A stretch of DNA of 11,978 nt from Actinomycetes bacterium (GTDB taxonomy: Bacteria > Actinomycetota > Actinomycetes > Mycobacteriales > Mycobacteriaceae), in assembly GCA_023388385.1 (NCBI GenBank), contig JAEWGK010000273.1, positions 1 to 11,978 of the forward strand, read 5' to 3'. The notes below the pieces were generated by a model. The model was not told where the DNA came from and ran no database searches. It worked only from the letters and a program-made list of their open reading frames with translations. A program made the position numbers and the translations under genes. Of the stretch, positions 5,960-11,978 are shown piece by piece; within the stretch, counting starts at the first letter, position 1, and every line of letters begins with the position of its first letter.

Positions 5960-7579
5960 CTACATCAGCATGACGATGAGCACCTGGGCGAGGATGATCT
6001 TCAGGATCATCGCCATTGGGTAGACGGTGGCGTAGCCCATGCTGGGCAGCTCGTTCTTCGTCAGGTCGTTGACGTAGGTGAGCACGGCGGGGTGCGTCTG
6101 CAGGCCCGCGAGGATGCCGGCGGACTGGCCGAAGGGGATCTTCAGCACCTTGTGGCCGATGATGAGCGTCAGCAGGGCGGAGGACAACGCCAGGATGGCG
6201 GCCAGGCCCAGGACGACGAGCGACGACGGGTTGGACAGCGCGTCGCGGAAACCCGCGCCCGCGGTGGTGCCGATTCCGGCGAGGAACAGCGCCAGGCCCA
6301 TCTGGCGGAACGCCAGGTTCGCGGAGTACGGGATGGGCCAGACCAGCGGGCCGGTGCGGCCCAGGGCGCCGAGCACCAGCGCGACGACCAGCGGGCCACC
6401 GGCGGAGCCGAGGGTCAGGGTGACGCCGCCCGGAATCGGCAACGGGATCATGCCGACCAGGACGCCGAGGAGCAGACCGAGGACCATGGGCAGGAGGTTG
6501 ACGTCGGAAAGCTTCTTGTAGGAGTCGCCGAAGAAGCGCGTCGCCTGGCCGATGTGCTCCGGGGCGGCGACGACGCGCACGCGGTCGCCGAGCTCCAGCT
6601 TCATGTCCGGGGAGGCGACCATGTCGATGTCGCCGCGGCGGACGCGGGTGATGACCATGCCGTGGATGCGCTTGTGCAGCTCCGACAGAGGCACGCCGCA
6701 CACGGCCTCCGAGGAGACGAAGATGCGGCGGAAGTCGAGGCGGCCGTCGCTCGTCGGGTCGCCCGGCAGGAGCTCGCCGATGTGCTTCGCGGCGTTGTCG
6801 ATCTCCTCCTCCGTGCCGACGACGGAGAGGATGTCGCCCGGCTCCACCGTATCGTCGTCCTCCGGGACGAACAGGCGGCCCTTGTGCTCGATGCGCGATA
6901 TGGAGAAGTCCAGGCCGTAGACGGCGGCCATCGCGCCGACCGTCGGCAGGCCCGCGGTCGTGACCTCGACGCGGCGGGAGTGCAGCGGCAGCGCGGCGAC
7001 GCCGGCGTCGATGGCCTCCTGGTCGTGATCGACGCGGAAGACCTTCGCCATGATGGCGATGGACGCGATGACGCCCAGGACGCCGATGGGGTAGGCCAGC
7101 GAGTAGCCGATGACCGGCATGGCCACGACCTCGCTCAGGTTCTGCCCGTCCTTCACCAGTCCCGGCAGCGTGTCGACGACCGCGGCCAGCGCCGGGGTGT
7201 TCGTCAGCGCGCCGGTGAACGTGCCGGCTCCCTCCGCCTTGTCGATGGGCATGAGGGTGACGCAGATCCACGCGATGATCGCCAGCAGCACCAGGACCCC
7301 GGCGCCGAACAGGTTGTGCTTGATGCCGCGCGACCTCAGGCTGCGGAAGAACTCCGGGCCCGATTCCAGTCCGATGGTGTAGACGAAGAGCGCCAGGCCC
7401 ACGATGTAGACGATGGGTGGCAGCTCGATGCCGGGCTCCGCGGTGGCGAAGCCCAGACCGACGAAGAGCACCGCGGCGACGCCGAGCTTGAATCCGCCGA
7501 TGCGGATCTGCCCCAGCGCGATGCCGATGCCCATGATGACCAGCAAGGCCAGCAGGTTGTTCTCCACGAGTAGTTGCAC
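5960..7579 (-). CDS. sucE: SucE-like succinate exporter, aspartate:alanine exchanger (AAEx) family
   Basis: An inner-membrane transporter with the AAEx/YidE layout: about five membrane segments (1-178), two cytoplasmic TrkA-C (RCK-C) domains (about 200-270 and 283-350), then about five more segments (361-539). The two halves carry related signatures, TGALTNTPA (122-130) and AGLQTHPAVL (491-500). The protein resembles C. glutamicum SucE1, a succinate exporter, through its whole length as I recall that sequence, including DSYKKLSD before the second half. The start is uncertain. I prefer GTG at 7579, which gives 539 residues, the length I recall for SucE1, and aligns LVENN with its N terminus. 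ATG codons at 7597, 7663 and 7681 stay open and would add up to 34 polar residues; none has a good ribosome binding site. Substrate is inferred from homology and neighbourhood. Confidence 0.85.
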   Translation of the reverse strand: MQLLVENNLLALLVIMGIGIALGQIRIGGFKLGVAAVLFVGLGFATAEPGIELPPIVYIVGLALFVYTIGLESGPEFFRSLRSRGIKHNLFGAGVLVLLAIIAWICVTLMPIDKAEGAGTFTGALTNTPALAAVVDTLPGLVKDGQNLSEVVAMPVIGYSLAYPIGVLGVIASIAIMAKVFRVDHDQEAIDAGVAALPLHSRRVEVTTAGLPTVGAMAAVYGLDFSISRIEHKGRLFVPEDDDTVEPGDILSVVGTEEEIDNAAKHIGELLPGDPTSDGRLDFRRIFVSSEAVCGVPLSELHKRIHGMVITRVRRGDIDMVASPDMKLELGDRVRVVAAPEHIGQATRFFGDSYKKLSDVNLLPMVLGLLLGVLVGMIPLPIPGGVTLTLGSAGGPLVVALVLGALGRTGPLVWPIPYSANLAFRQMGLALFLAGIGTTAGAGFRDALSNPSSLVVLGLAAILALSSALLTLIIGHKVLKIPFGQSAGILAGLQTHPAVLTYVNDLTKNELPSMGYATVYPMAMILKIILAQVLIVMLM

Positions 7580-7693
7580 GGCCCCATACTGGCACATGCG
7601 AACGCCCGGGTTCGCGCCGAGCGACGGCAGTTCGACGTTCACCTGCGGATTCGTGGTATCCATTGCCGAAGGTTGTCGCATGACGGAAACATC

Positions 7694-7714
7694 CCGGACA
7701 TGGCCGGTGTCCGG
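7694..7714. promoter_or_regulatory. Inverted repeat upstream of the exporter gene
   Basis: CCGGACA (7694-7700) and TGTCCGG (7708-7714) are perfect 7-bp arms with a 7-bp spacer. It lies directly upstream of a weak GATGTT box (7693-7688, minus) that is 6 nt before the ATG at 7681. It could be an operator of the exporter gene or a second hairpin behind the DUF4191 gene. Confidence 0.4.
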
Positions 7715-7744
7715 AAAGGGGTCGAGCGCACCCCGCGCATGCGA

Positions 7745-7783
7745 CGGCGCCGCGGTCCCGGGGAAACGGGGACCGCGGCGCCG
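7745..7783 (-). terminator. Terminator hairpin of the DUF4191 gene
   Basis: Arms CGGCGCCGCGGTCCC (7745-7759) and GGGACCGCGGCGCCG (7769-7783) are perfectly complementary over 15 bp with a 9-nt loop (GGGGAAACG), 21 nt past the DUF4191 stop. No T-tract follows. It separates this gene from the exporter gene. Confidence 0.8.
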
Positions 7784-7804
7784 TGGACGAGGGGCAGGAG
7801 GCTC

Positions 7805-8596
7805 CTAGCCGCGCTTGGTGCGCTGCGCGGCGCGGCGGGCGCGGCGGTTTATGCCGGCCATGTGGTTCGGGTTGCCGCCACCCGGGAGCGGGCCGCCGGG
7901 CAGGCCGGCGCGGGCGCCGCGGATGCCGTCCATGGACGCGAGACGGGACTGCAGCTGGTTGGCCTGGTCCTTGTTGTAGTTGCGCGGGTAGCGCAGCAGC
8001 TCGCGCTGCAGCTTCTTCACGGGGACCTGGCCCTCGCCGGTGCCGACCATGATCTCGTAGATCGGGGTCTCGCCGACGAAGCGGGCGAGGGTCTTCTTCT
8101 CCTTGGCCATCATGGAGCGCACGCGGCCCTCGTCGCCCTCGCCGACTAGGACGATGCCCGGGTTGCCGACGACGCGGTGGACGGCGTCCATGTGCTGGTT
8201 CGCCTGCACGCCGGTCTTGACGTGCCAGACGATGCCGACGCCGGAGCGCAGGTTGTCCAGCGCCCACGCGGCCGCGCCGGCCTGGCCCTCCGCCTCGCCG
8301 TACACGGTGGCCTCGATGCGCTTGGAGAAGATCCACATCGCCAGCATGAAGCCCAGCGAGATGCCCAGCAGCGGCAGGAACCAGGCCCAGAAGCCGCCGA
8401 GGAGCAGGCCGATGATGAGCAGGACCACGATCGGCGCCAGGAAGCCCGCCAGCATATACGGGATGAGCTTCTTGTCGCGTTCCTTCTGAAGCTTGAACGC
8501 CTGCCACAGCTGCCCGCGGGTCTGCCGCCGCTTTTCGCGCTTCGCCTCGCGGACCGCCTTCTTCCGCGCCTTCGCGTCCTTGTCGCTCGCCATCAT
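7805..8596 (-). CDS. DUF4191 family membrane protein
   Basis: A 263-residue protein of the actinobacterial DUF4191 type, of unknown function. A strongly basic, Lys/Arg-rich N-terminal stretch (5-43) is followed by two membrane segments (about 46-66 and 70-90), then a soluble region with YGEAEGQAGAAAWALDNLR (99-117) and HVKTGVQANQHMDAVHRVVG, and a basic tail ending RRARRAAQRTKRG. The long charged N terminus should stay in the cytoplasm. Two adjacent ATGs exist (8596 and 8593); I chose 8596 because TAGAAT ends 8 nt before it, fitting a leaderless transcript, and there is no ribosome binding site. A longer reading back to 8869 would run antisense through lipA and is rejected. The gene sits between lipA and the exporter gene, a position conserved in Corynebacterium as I recall, but no role in lipoate metabolism is shown. 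Confidence 0.85.
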   Translation of the reverse strand: MMASDKDAKARKKAVREAKREKRRQTRGQLWQAFKLQKERDKKLIPYMLAGFLAPIVVLLIIGLLLGGFWAWFLPLLGISLGFMLAMWIFSKRIEATVYGEAEGQAGAAAWALDNLRSGVGIVWHVKTGVQANQHMDAVHRVVGNPGIVLVGEGDEGRVRSMMAKEKKTLARFVGETPIYEIMVGTGEGQVPVKKLQRELLRYPRNYNKDQANQLQSRLASMDGIRGARAGLPGGPLPGGGNPNHMAGINRRARRAAQRTKRG

Positions 8597-8604
8597 GAGG
8601 CCCG

Positions 8605-8610
8605 ATTCTA
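8605..8610 (-). promoter_or_regulatory. Leaderless-type -10 box of the DUF4191 gene
   Basis: TAGAAT on the minus strand, 8 nt before the ATG at 8596. It would give this gene a promoter of its own, independent of lipA. Confidence 0.6.
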
Positions 8611-8611
8611 G

Positions 8612-8637
8612 GGTATGGCCCGACGCACCGGGATACC
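8612..8637. other. Inverted repeat between lipA and the DUF4191 gene
   Basis: GGTAT (8612-8616) pairs with ATACC (8633-8637), and inside it CCCG (8619-8622) with CGGG (8629-8632), loop of 6, with a 2-nt bulge. It ends one base before the TAGAAT box. It may be a weak terminator for lipA or an operator over the spacer of the DUF4191 promoter. Confidence 0.4.
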
Positions 8638-8669
8638 GAGGCCCCCGTCCGCGCGGCGTGTGCGGGCGG

Positions 8670-9764
8670 CTACGCCGTCGCCGTCGCGGAGTCGGCGCGG
8701 TCGGCGGTGACGCGTCGACGGCGGAAGGCCGAGACCGCGGTGTCGCGGGAGGCGCCGTGGCGGCGCAGGAGGGCGGAGGCCTCCTGCAGCGCGGTCTCCT
8801 CGCCGCCGGCGGCGAGCTCGGAGAGGTTCTCCGGCAGCTCCTCGCCGCGCGAGGCCAGCGCGCGGGCATAGAGGCGGCCGGCGCGGTACGAGGAGCGGAC
8901 CAGCGGGCCGGCCATGACGCCGTGGAAGCCGATCTCCCGGGCGGCCTCGGACAGCTCGACGAACTCCTCCGGCTTCACCCACCGGTCGATGGGATGGTGC
9001 ATCGCGGACGGGCGCAGGTACTGCGTGATGGTCAGGATGTCGCAGCCGGACTCGTGCAGGGCGCGCATCGCGTCGAGGATCTCCTCGTGCGTCTCGCCCA
9101 TGCCGAGGATGAGGTTGGACTTGGTCACCATGCCGGCTCGGCGGGCGCGGGAGATCATCTCCAGCGAGCGCTCGTAGCGGAAGGCCGGGCGGATGCGCCT
9201 GAAGATGCGCGGTACGGTCTCCAGGTTGTGCGCGAAGACCTCCGGCTTGGCCTCGAAGACCGCCTCGGCGGCCTCCATGTCGCCGCGGAAGTCGTCGACG
9301 AGCAGTTCGACGCCGGTGTTGGGGTTCAGCTCGTGGATCTGGCGGCAGGTCTCCGCGTACAGCCACGACGCACCGTCGGGCAGATCGTCGCGGGCGACGC
9401 CCGTGACGGTGGCGTAGCGCAGGCCCATCTCGCGGACGTTCTCCGCCACGCGGCGGGGCTCGTCGCGGTCCAGCGGCTCCGGCTTGCCCGTGGCGATGTT
9501 GCAGAAGTCGCAGCGGCGCGTGCACTGGTCGCCGCCGATGAGGAACGTCGCCTCGCGGGACTCCCAGCACTCGAACAGGTTCGGGCAGTTGGCCTCCTGG
9601 CACACCGTGTGCAGGGAGGATCCGGCGACGCGCTTCTTCATCGCCTTGTACTCCGGACCCGTCTTCGCCGTCGTCCGGATCCAGTCCGGCTTGTGCTCGA
9701 TCGGCGTCTCGGCGTTCTTCGCCTCGATGCGCAGGAGGCGGCGGCCATTGGGTGCTTCAGCCAT
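8670..9764 (-). CDS. lipA: Lipoyl synthase
   Basis: A 364-residue radical SAM enzyme that inserts two sulfur atoms into protein-bound octanoyl groups to make lipoyl cofactors. Both iron-sulfur cluster motifs are complete: the auxiliary cluster C55-X4-C60-X5-C66 ([12 protein letters not shown]) and the radical SAM cluster C81-X3-C85-X2-C88 (CTRRCDFC). The lipoyl-synthase signature R290-S-S-Y293 is present, as is MGETHEE (222-228). The C-terminal tail beyond about 320 is longer than in E. coli and ends Ala/Arg-rich, as in other corynebacteria. Start at the ATG 9 nt after the lipB stop; no ribosome binding site is seen, but TAGACT lies 6 nt upstream. The product acts on lipoyl domains such as that of the E2 protein encoded just upstream. 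Confidence 0.97.
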   Translation of the reverse strand: MAEAPNGRRLLRIEAKNAETPIEHKPDWIRTTAKTGPEYKAMKKRVAGSSLHTVCQEANCPNLFECWESREATFLIGGDQCTRRCDFCNIATGKPEPLDRDEPRRVAENVREMGLRYATVTGVARDDLPDGASWLYAETCRQIHELNPNTGVELLVDDFRGDMEAAEAVFEAKPEVFAHNLETVPRIFRRIRPAFRYERSLEMISRARRAGMVTKSNLILGMGETHEEILDAMRALHESGCDILTITQYLRPSAMHHPIDRWVKPEEFVELSEAAREIGFHGVMAGPLVRSSYRAGRLYARALASRGEELPENLSELAAGGEETALQEASALLRRHGASRDTAVSAFRRRRVTADRADSATATA

Positions 9765-9770
9765 GCGGCC

Positions 9771-9776
9771 AGTCTA
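9771..9776 (-). promoter_or_regulatory. Leaderless-type -10 box of lipA, overlapping the lipB stop codon
   Basis: TAGACT on the minus strand, followed by GGCCGC and the lipA ATG. Its first three bases are the TAG stop codon of lipB. The arrangement is almost identical to that before the RDD gene (TAGACT-GTCCGC-ATG). Confidence 0.5.
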
Positions 9777-10535
9777 CAGATCGTGACTGATAACCGGCAG
9801 TGTACCGTCGAGTGCTCGACTGATAGCCTCGACCATCGGCTTGCGCATGTCCTCCACCGTGACGTCGCGGCCCAGCTCCTCCGACAGCGACGTCACGCCG
9901 GCGTCGGCGATGCCGCACGGCACGATGTGGCCGTAGTACTCCAGCGTGTTGTCGCAGTTGAGCGCCAGCCCGTGCATCGTGGCGCCGTGGGTCACGCGGA
10001 TGCCCAGCGCCGCGACCTTCCGCGCCGGCTTCACCACGCCGCCGCGCACACCCGCGGGGAACCAGACGCCGGAGCGGCCGTCGACACGCCCGGCGTCGGT
10101 CAGCCCCAGGCCATGGACGACGTGGATGATGGCCTCCTCGATGCGCCGCACGTAGTCGACGACGTCCATCGGCTCCGCCAGCTTCACGATCGGGTAGCAC
10201 ACCAGCTGCCCCGGCCCGTGCCACGTGATGCGCCCGCCGCGATCCACCTTCACCACGGGCATGCCGTTGTCGGGCATGTCCTCCGGCTGGGTGCGCTTGC
10301 CGGCCGTGTACGTGCTGGGGTGCTGCAGCGTCCACAGCTGGTCCGGCATGTCGCCGGCGGCGACGGCCTCCGCGGCCTCCTGCTGACGGCGCCACGTCTC
10401 CTCGTAGTCCACGACGCCGAGGTCGTGGACTGCCAGGGGCTCCCGCGAGGCGCGGATCGGCGCCTCCGCGGCGCGGTGCGGTCGCGCGGGCCTGTCGCCG
10501 GCGGCCGGGTCGGGGGTTGCGGGTGATGCGGTCAT
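9774..10535 (-). CDS. lipB: Octanoyl-[acyl carrier protein]-protein octanoyltransferase
   Basis: A 253-residue cytoplasmic enzyme that moves the octanoyl group from acyl carrier protein to lipoyl domains, the step before LipA. The family motifs are clear: [15 protein letters not shown] (98-112), the catalytic lysine K173 in [19 protein letters not shown] (188-196), and the catalytic cysteine C207 in IVPCGI. The first 30 residues are a variable polar extension. The start at 10535 is chosen over in-frame ATGs at 10544 and 10589 because TACGAT (10548-10543) ends 7 nt before it, and the 10544 ATG lies within that box; C. glutamicum LipB, as I recall, also begins MTA. lipA follows after 9 nt. The gene lies about 100 nt past the E2 gene, with a GC-rich hairpin in between. 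Confidence 0.95.
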   Translation of the reverse strand: MTASPATPDPAAGDRPARPHRAAEAPIRASREPLAVHDLGVVDYEETWRRQQEAAEAVAAGDMPDQLWTLQHPSTYTAGKRTQPEDMPDNGMPVVKVDRGGRITWHGPGQLVCYPIVKLAEPMDVVDYVRRIEEAIIHVVHGLGLTDAGRVDGRSGVWFPAGVRGGVVKPARKVAALGIRVTHGATMHGLALNCDNTLEYYGHIVPCGIADAGVTSLSEELGRDVTVEDMRKPMVEAISRALDGTLPVISHDL

Positions 10536-10542
10536 GCGGACC

Positions 10543-10548
10543 ATCGTA
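10543..10548 (-). promoter_or_regulatory. Leaderless-type -10 box of lipB
   Basis: TACGAT on the minus strand, followed by GGTCCGC and the ATG at 10535. It is the third instance in this window of a TANNNT box just before an ATG with CCGC in between. No clear -35 is seen. Confidence 0.45.
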
Positions 10549-10590
10549 GGTGCGCGCCGCGCGGTGCGTTGCGACGCCCGCGACCGCAAT

Positions 10591-10625
10591 CCCCGGGCAC
10601 GGGGCCCCGGGCGCGGGGCCCGGGG
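10591..10625 (-). terminator. GC-rich hairpin between the E2 gene and lipB
   Basis: CCCCGGGC (10605-10612) pairs with GCCCGGGG (10618-10625) around a 5-nt loop, and a further CCCCGGGC (10591-10598) can compete for the same right arm. It lies 14 nt past the E2 stop with no T-tract. It could end or attenuate E2 transcripts before lipB. Confidence 0.5.
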
Positions 10626-10638
10626 CGCGAGGTCCGGC

Positions 10639-11978
10639 CTAGAGGTCCAGGTCGGAGCCGAAGTTGCCGACCTGCAGGCGATCGACGACCGTCGTCATGA
10701 ACCGGCCGGCGTCGGCGCCGTCGATCAGGCGGTGGTCGTAGGTCAGCGGCAGGAACGCCATCGCGCGGATGGCGATGGAGTCGTGGTCGCCGTCGGAGAT
10801 CACGACCGGGCGCTTGCGGATGACGCCCGTGCCCGTCATCGCCGCCTGCGGCGGGACGAGGATCGGGGTGTCGGTCAGGGCGCCCTCGGAGCCGATGTTC
10901 GTGATGGTGAACGTGCCGCCCGCGATGTCGTTCGGGGTCAGCTTGTTGTGGCGCGCGCGGTCGGCGATGTCGGCGATGGCCTTGGCCAGCTCCGGCAGCG
11001 TCATGTCCTGCGCGTCGTGGATGACCGGGGAGAGCAGCCCGCGCTCGGTGTCCACGGCGATGCCGAGGTTCACCTTCTCGTGGTACGTGATCTCCTTCGT
11101 CTCGTCGTTCCAGGAGGCGTTGATGTTCGGGTGGGACACCAGGGCCTCGACGACGGCCTTGGCGAAGAACGGCAGGAACGTCAGCTTGATGCCGTGCTTC
11201 TCCTCGAACGCCTTCTTGGACTCGGAGCGCAGGGCCCAGACCTCGGACATGTCGACCTCGTGGACCTGGGTCAGCTGGGCGGCCTCGTGCAGCGACGCGT
11301 GGGTCGTCTTCGCGGTGATCTCGCGGATGCGGTTGACGCGCTTGGTGGTGCCGCGCAGATCCGCCATCTCCGGGCGCACGCCCTTCGTGGACGCGTTGGA
11401 CTTCGGGGCCTCGTCCTTCGCCGGCTCCTCCGCGGCACCGGCCTCGGCGGCCTTGGCGGCCTTGAGGACGTCCTGCTTGCGGATGCGGCCGCCGATGCCC
11501 GAGCCCTCGACCTCGGACAGGTCGACGCCGTGCTTGTCGGCCAGCTTGCGGACCAGCGGGGTGACGTACGGGACCTTCTTGTCGTTCTCGGCCTCGTCCT
11601 TCTTCGGTTCCGGCTTCTTCTCGGCCTTTTCCGCGGACTTCCGGCCCGGCTGCTCGTCGGCGGACTCGCCGGACTTGGCCTCCTTCTGCTCGGCCTTCTT
11701 CTCCGCGGCCTCCTTGCCCTCGGAGTCGGAGACATCATCGGACTTCGTGGAGTCCTCCTTCGGCGCGGCGTTCTCGTCTCCGATGCGGGCGATGACGGCG
11801 CCGACGTCGACGGTGTCGTCGACCTCGGCCAGGATCTCGACCAGGGTGCCGGCGACCGGGGACGGGACCTCGGTGTCGACCTTGTCGGTGGAGACCTCCA
11901 GCAGCGGCTCGTCGACCTCGACGTGGTCGCCGACCTCCTTCAGCCAGGTGGTGATAGTGCCTTCCGTTACGGACTCGC
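10639..11978 (-). CDS. sucB: Dihydrolipoyl acyltransferase E2 subunit (partial, 5' end beyond the window)
   Basis: The last 445 residues of a 2-oxo acid dehydrogenase E2 subunit. In order: a lipoyl domain (1-67 of the visible part) with the lipoylated lysine K32 in [16 protein letters not shown]; a long Lys/Glu-rich linker (about 68-134); a peripheral subunit-binding domain (135-171, [16 protein letters not shown]); a second linker; and the acyltransferase domain (about 205-445) with the catalytic motif HRLIDG, its histidine 31 residues from the C terminus. The reading frame is open without a break to the right edge. More lipoyl domains may lie outside; C. glutamicum AceF has three. The protein is usually annotated SucB, but in C. 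glutamicum this orthologue is AceF, the E2 of pyruvate dehydrogenase that is shared with the 2-oxoglutarate complex. lipB and lipA follow directly, and they modify this protein. Confidence 0.95.
   Translation of the reverse strand, partial: ESVTEGTITTWLKEVGDHVEVDEPLLEVSTDKVDTEVPSPVAGTLVEILAEVDDTVDVGAVIARIGDENAAPKEDSTKSDDVSDSEGKEAAEKKAEQKEAKSGESADEQPGRKSAEKAEKKPEPKKDEAENDKKVPYVTPLVRKLADKHGVDLSEVEGSGIGGRIRKQDVLKAAKAAEAGAAEEPAKDEAPKSNASTKGVRPEMADLRGTTKRVNRIREITAKTTHASLHEAAQLTQVHEVDMSEVWALRSESKKAFEEKHGIKLTFLPFFAKAVVEALVSHPNINASWNDETKEITYHEKVNLGIAVDTERGLLSPVIHDAQDMTLPELAKAIADIADRARHNKLTPNDIAGGTFTITNIGSEGALTDTPILVPPQAAMTGTGVIRKRPVVISDGDHDSIAIRAMAFLPLTYDHRLIDGADAGRFMTTVVDRLQVGNFGSDLDL

Noticed and set aside
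8597..8869. Upstream extension of the DUF4191 protein
   Set aside because: It overlaps the lipA 3' end in another frame, is Pro/Arg/Ser-rich without family resemblance, and bypasses the promoter-like TAGAAT and the ATG-ATG pair.
11271..11738. Minus-strand Arg/Pro-rich open reading inside the E2 gene
   Set aside because: It is the alternative frame of the Lys/Glu-rich linker and binding domain; the true frame is open across the same region and shows lipoyl and subunit-binding motifs.
1..11978. CRISPR array, tRNA or rRNA genes, transposase, toxin-antitoxin or phage genes
   Set aside because: No regularly spaced repeats, cloverleaf, transposase motifs or small paired genes were seen on either strand.

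Overview
The window is high-GC actinobacterial DNA, most likely from a Corynebacterium. Three things point there: the gene order E2 subunit - lipB - lipA - small membrane protein - SucE-type transporter - glnA resembles the Corynebacterium glutamicum chromosome as I remember it; the glutamine synthetase carries its adenylylation tyrosine at residue 405; and several genes start directly after a TANNNT box, as leaderless actinobacterial genes do. No species is claimed.

Layout from left to right: a secreted GH5 endoglycoceramidase-like glycosidase (+, 58-1611); a gap with a 96-bp palindromic element; an ornithine cyclodeaminase/mu-crystallin family gene (-, 1897-3060); a second copy of the same element; glnA (-, 3547-4980); a divergent control region with a GlxR-like site; an RDD membrane protein (+, 5301-5816); a strong hairpin between converging genes; a SucE-like succinate exporter of the aspartate:alanine exchanger family (-); a DUF4191-type membrane protein (-); lipA (-); lipB (-); and the 3' three quarters or less of an acyltransferase E2 gene (sucB, called aceF in C. 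glutamicum) that runs off the right edge.

The right half is a functional group. The E2 subunit carries a lipoyl domain, LipB loads octanoate onto such domains and LipA inserts the sulfurs; the exporter next door may dispose of succinate from the same central pathway. glnA is the main ammonium-assimilating enzyme. The left part (glycosidase and cyclodeaminase-like gene) looks accessory, and the cyclodeaminase gene is bracketed by the two copies of the palindromic element.

The most notable non-coding signals are: (1) the two palindromic elements, about 81% identical by hand alignment, whose stem is kept in part by compensating base changes; (2) four genes (RDD, DUF4191, lipA, lipB) with a TANNNT box 6-8 nt before ATG, two of them sharing almost the same 15-mer, and in one case the stop codon of lipB forms the first half of the -10 box of lipA; (3) a CRP/GlxR-like palindrome and a second inverted repeat upstream of glnA. 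I found no clear evidence of a defence system, CRISPR array, transposase or RNA gene.
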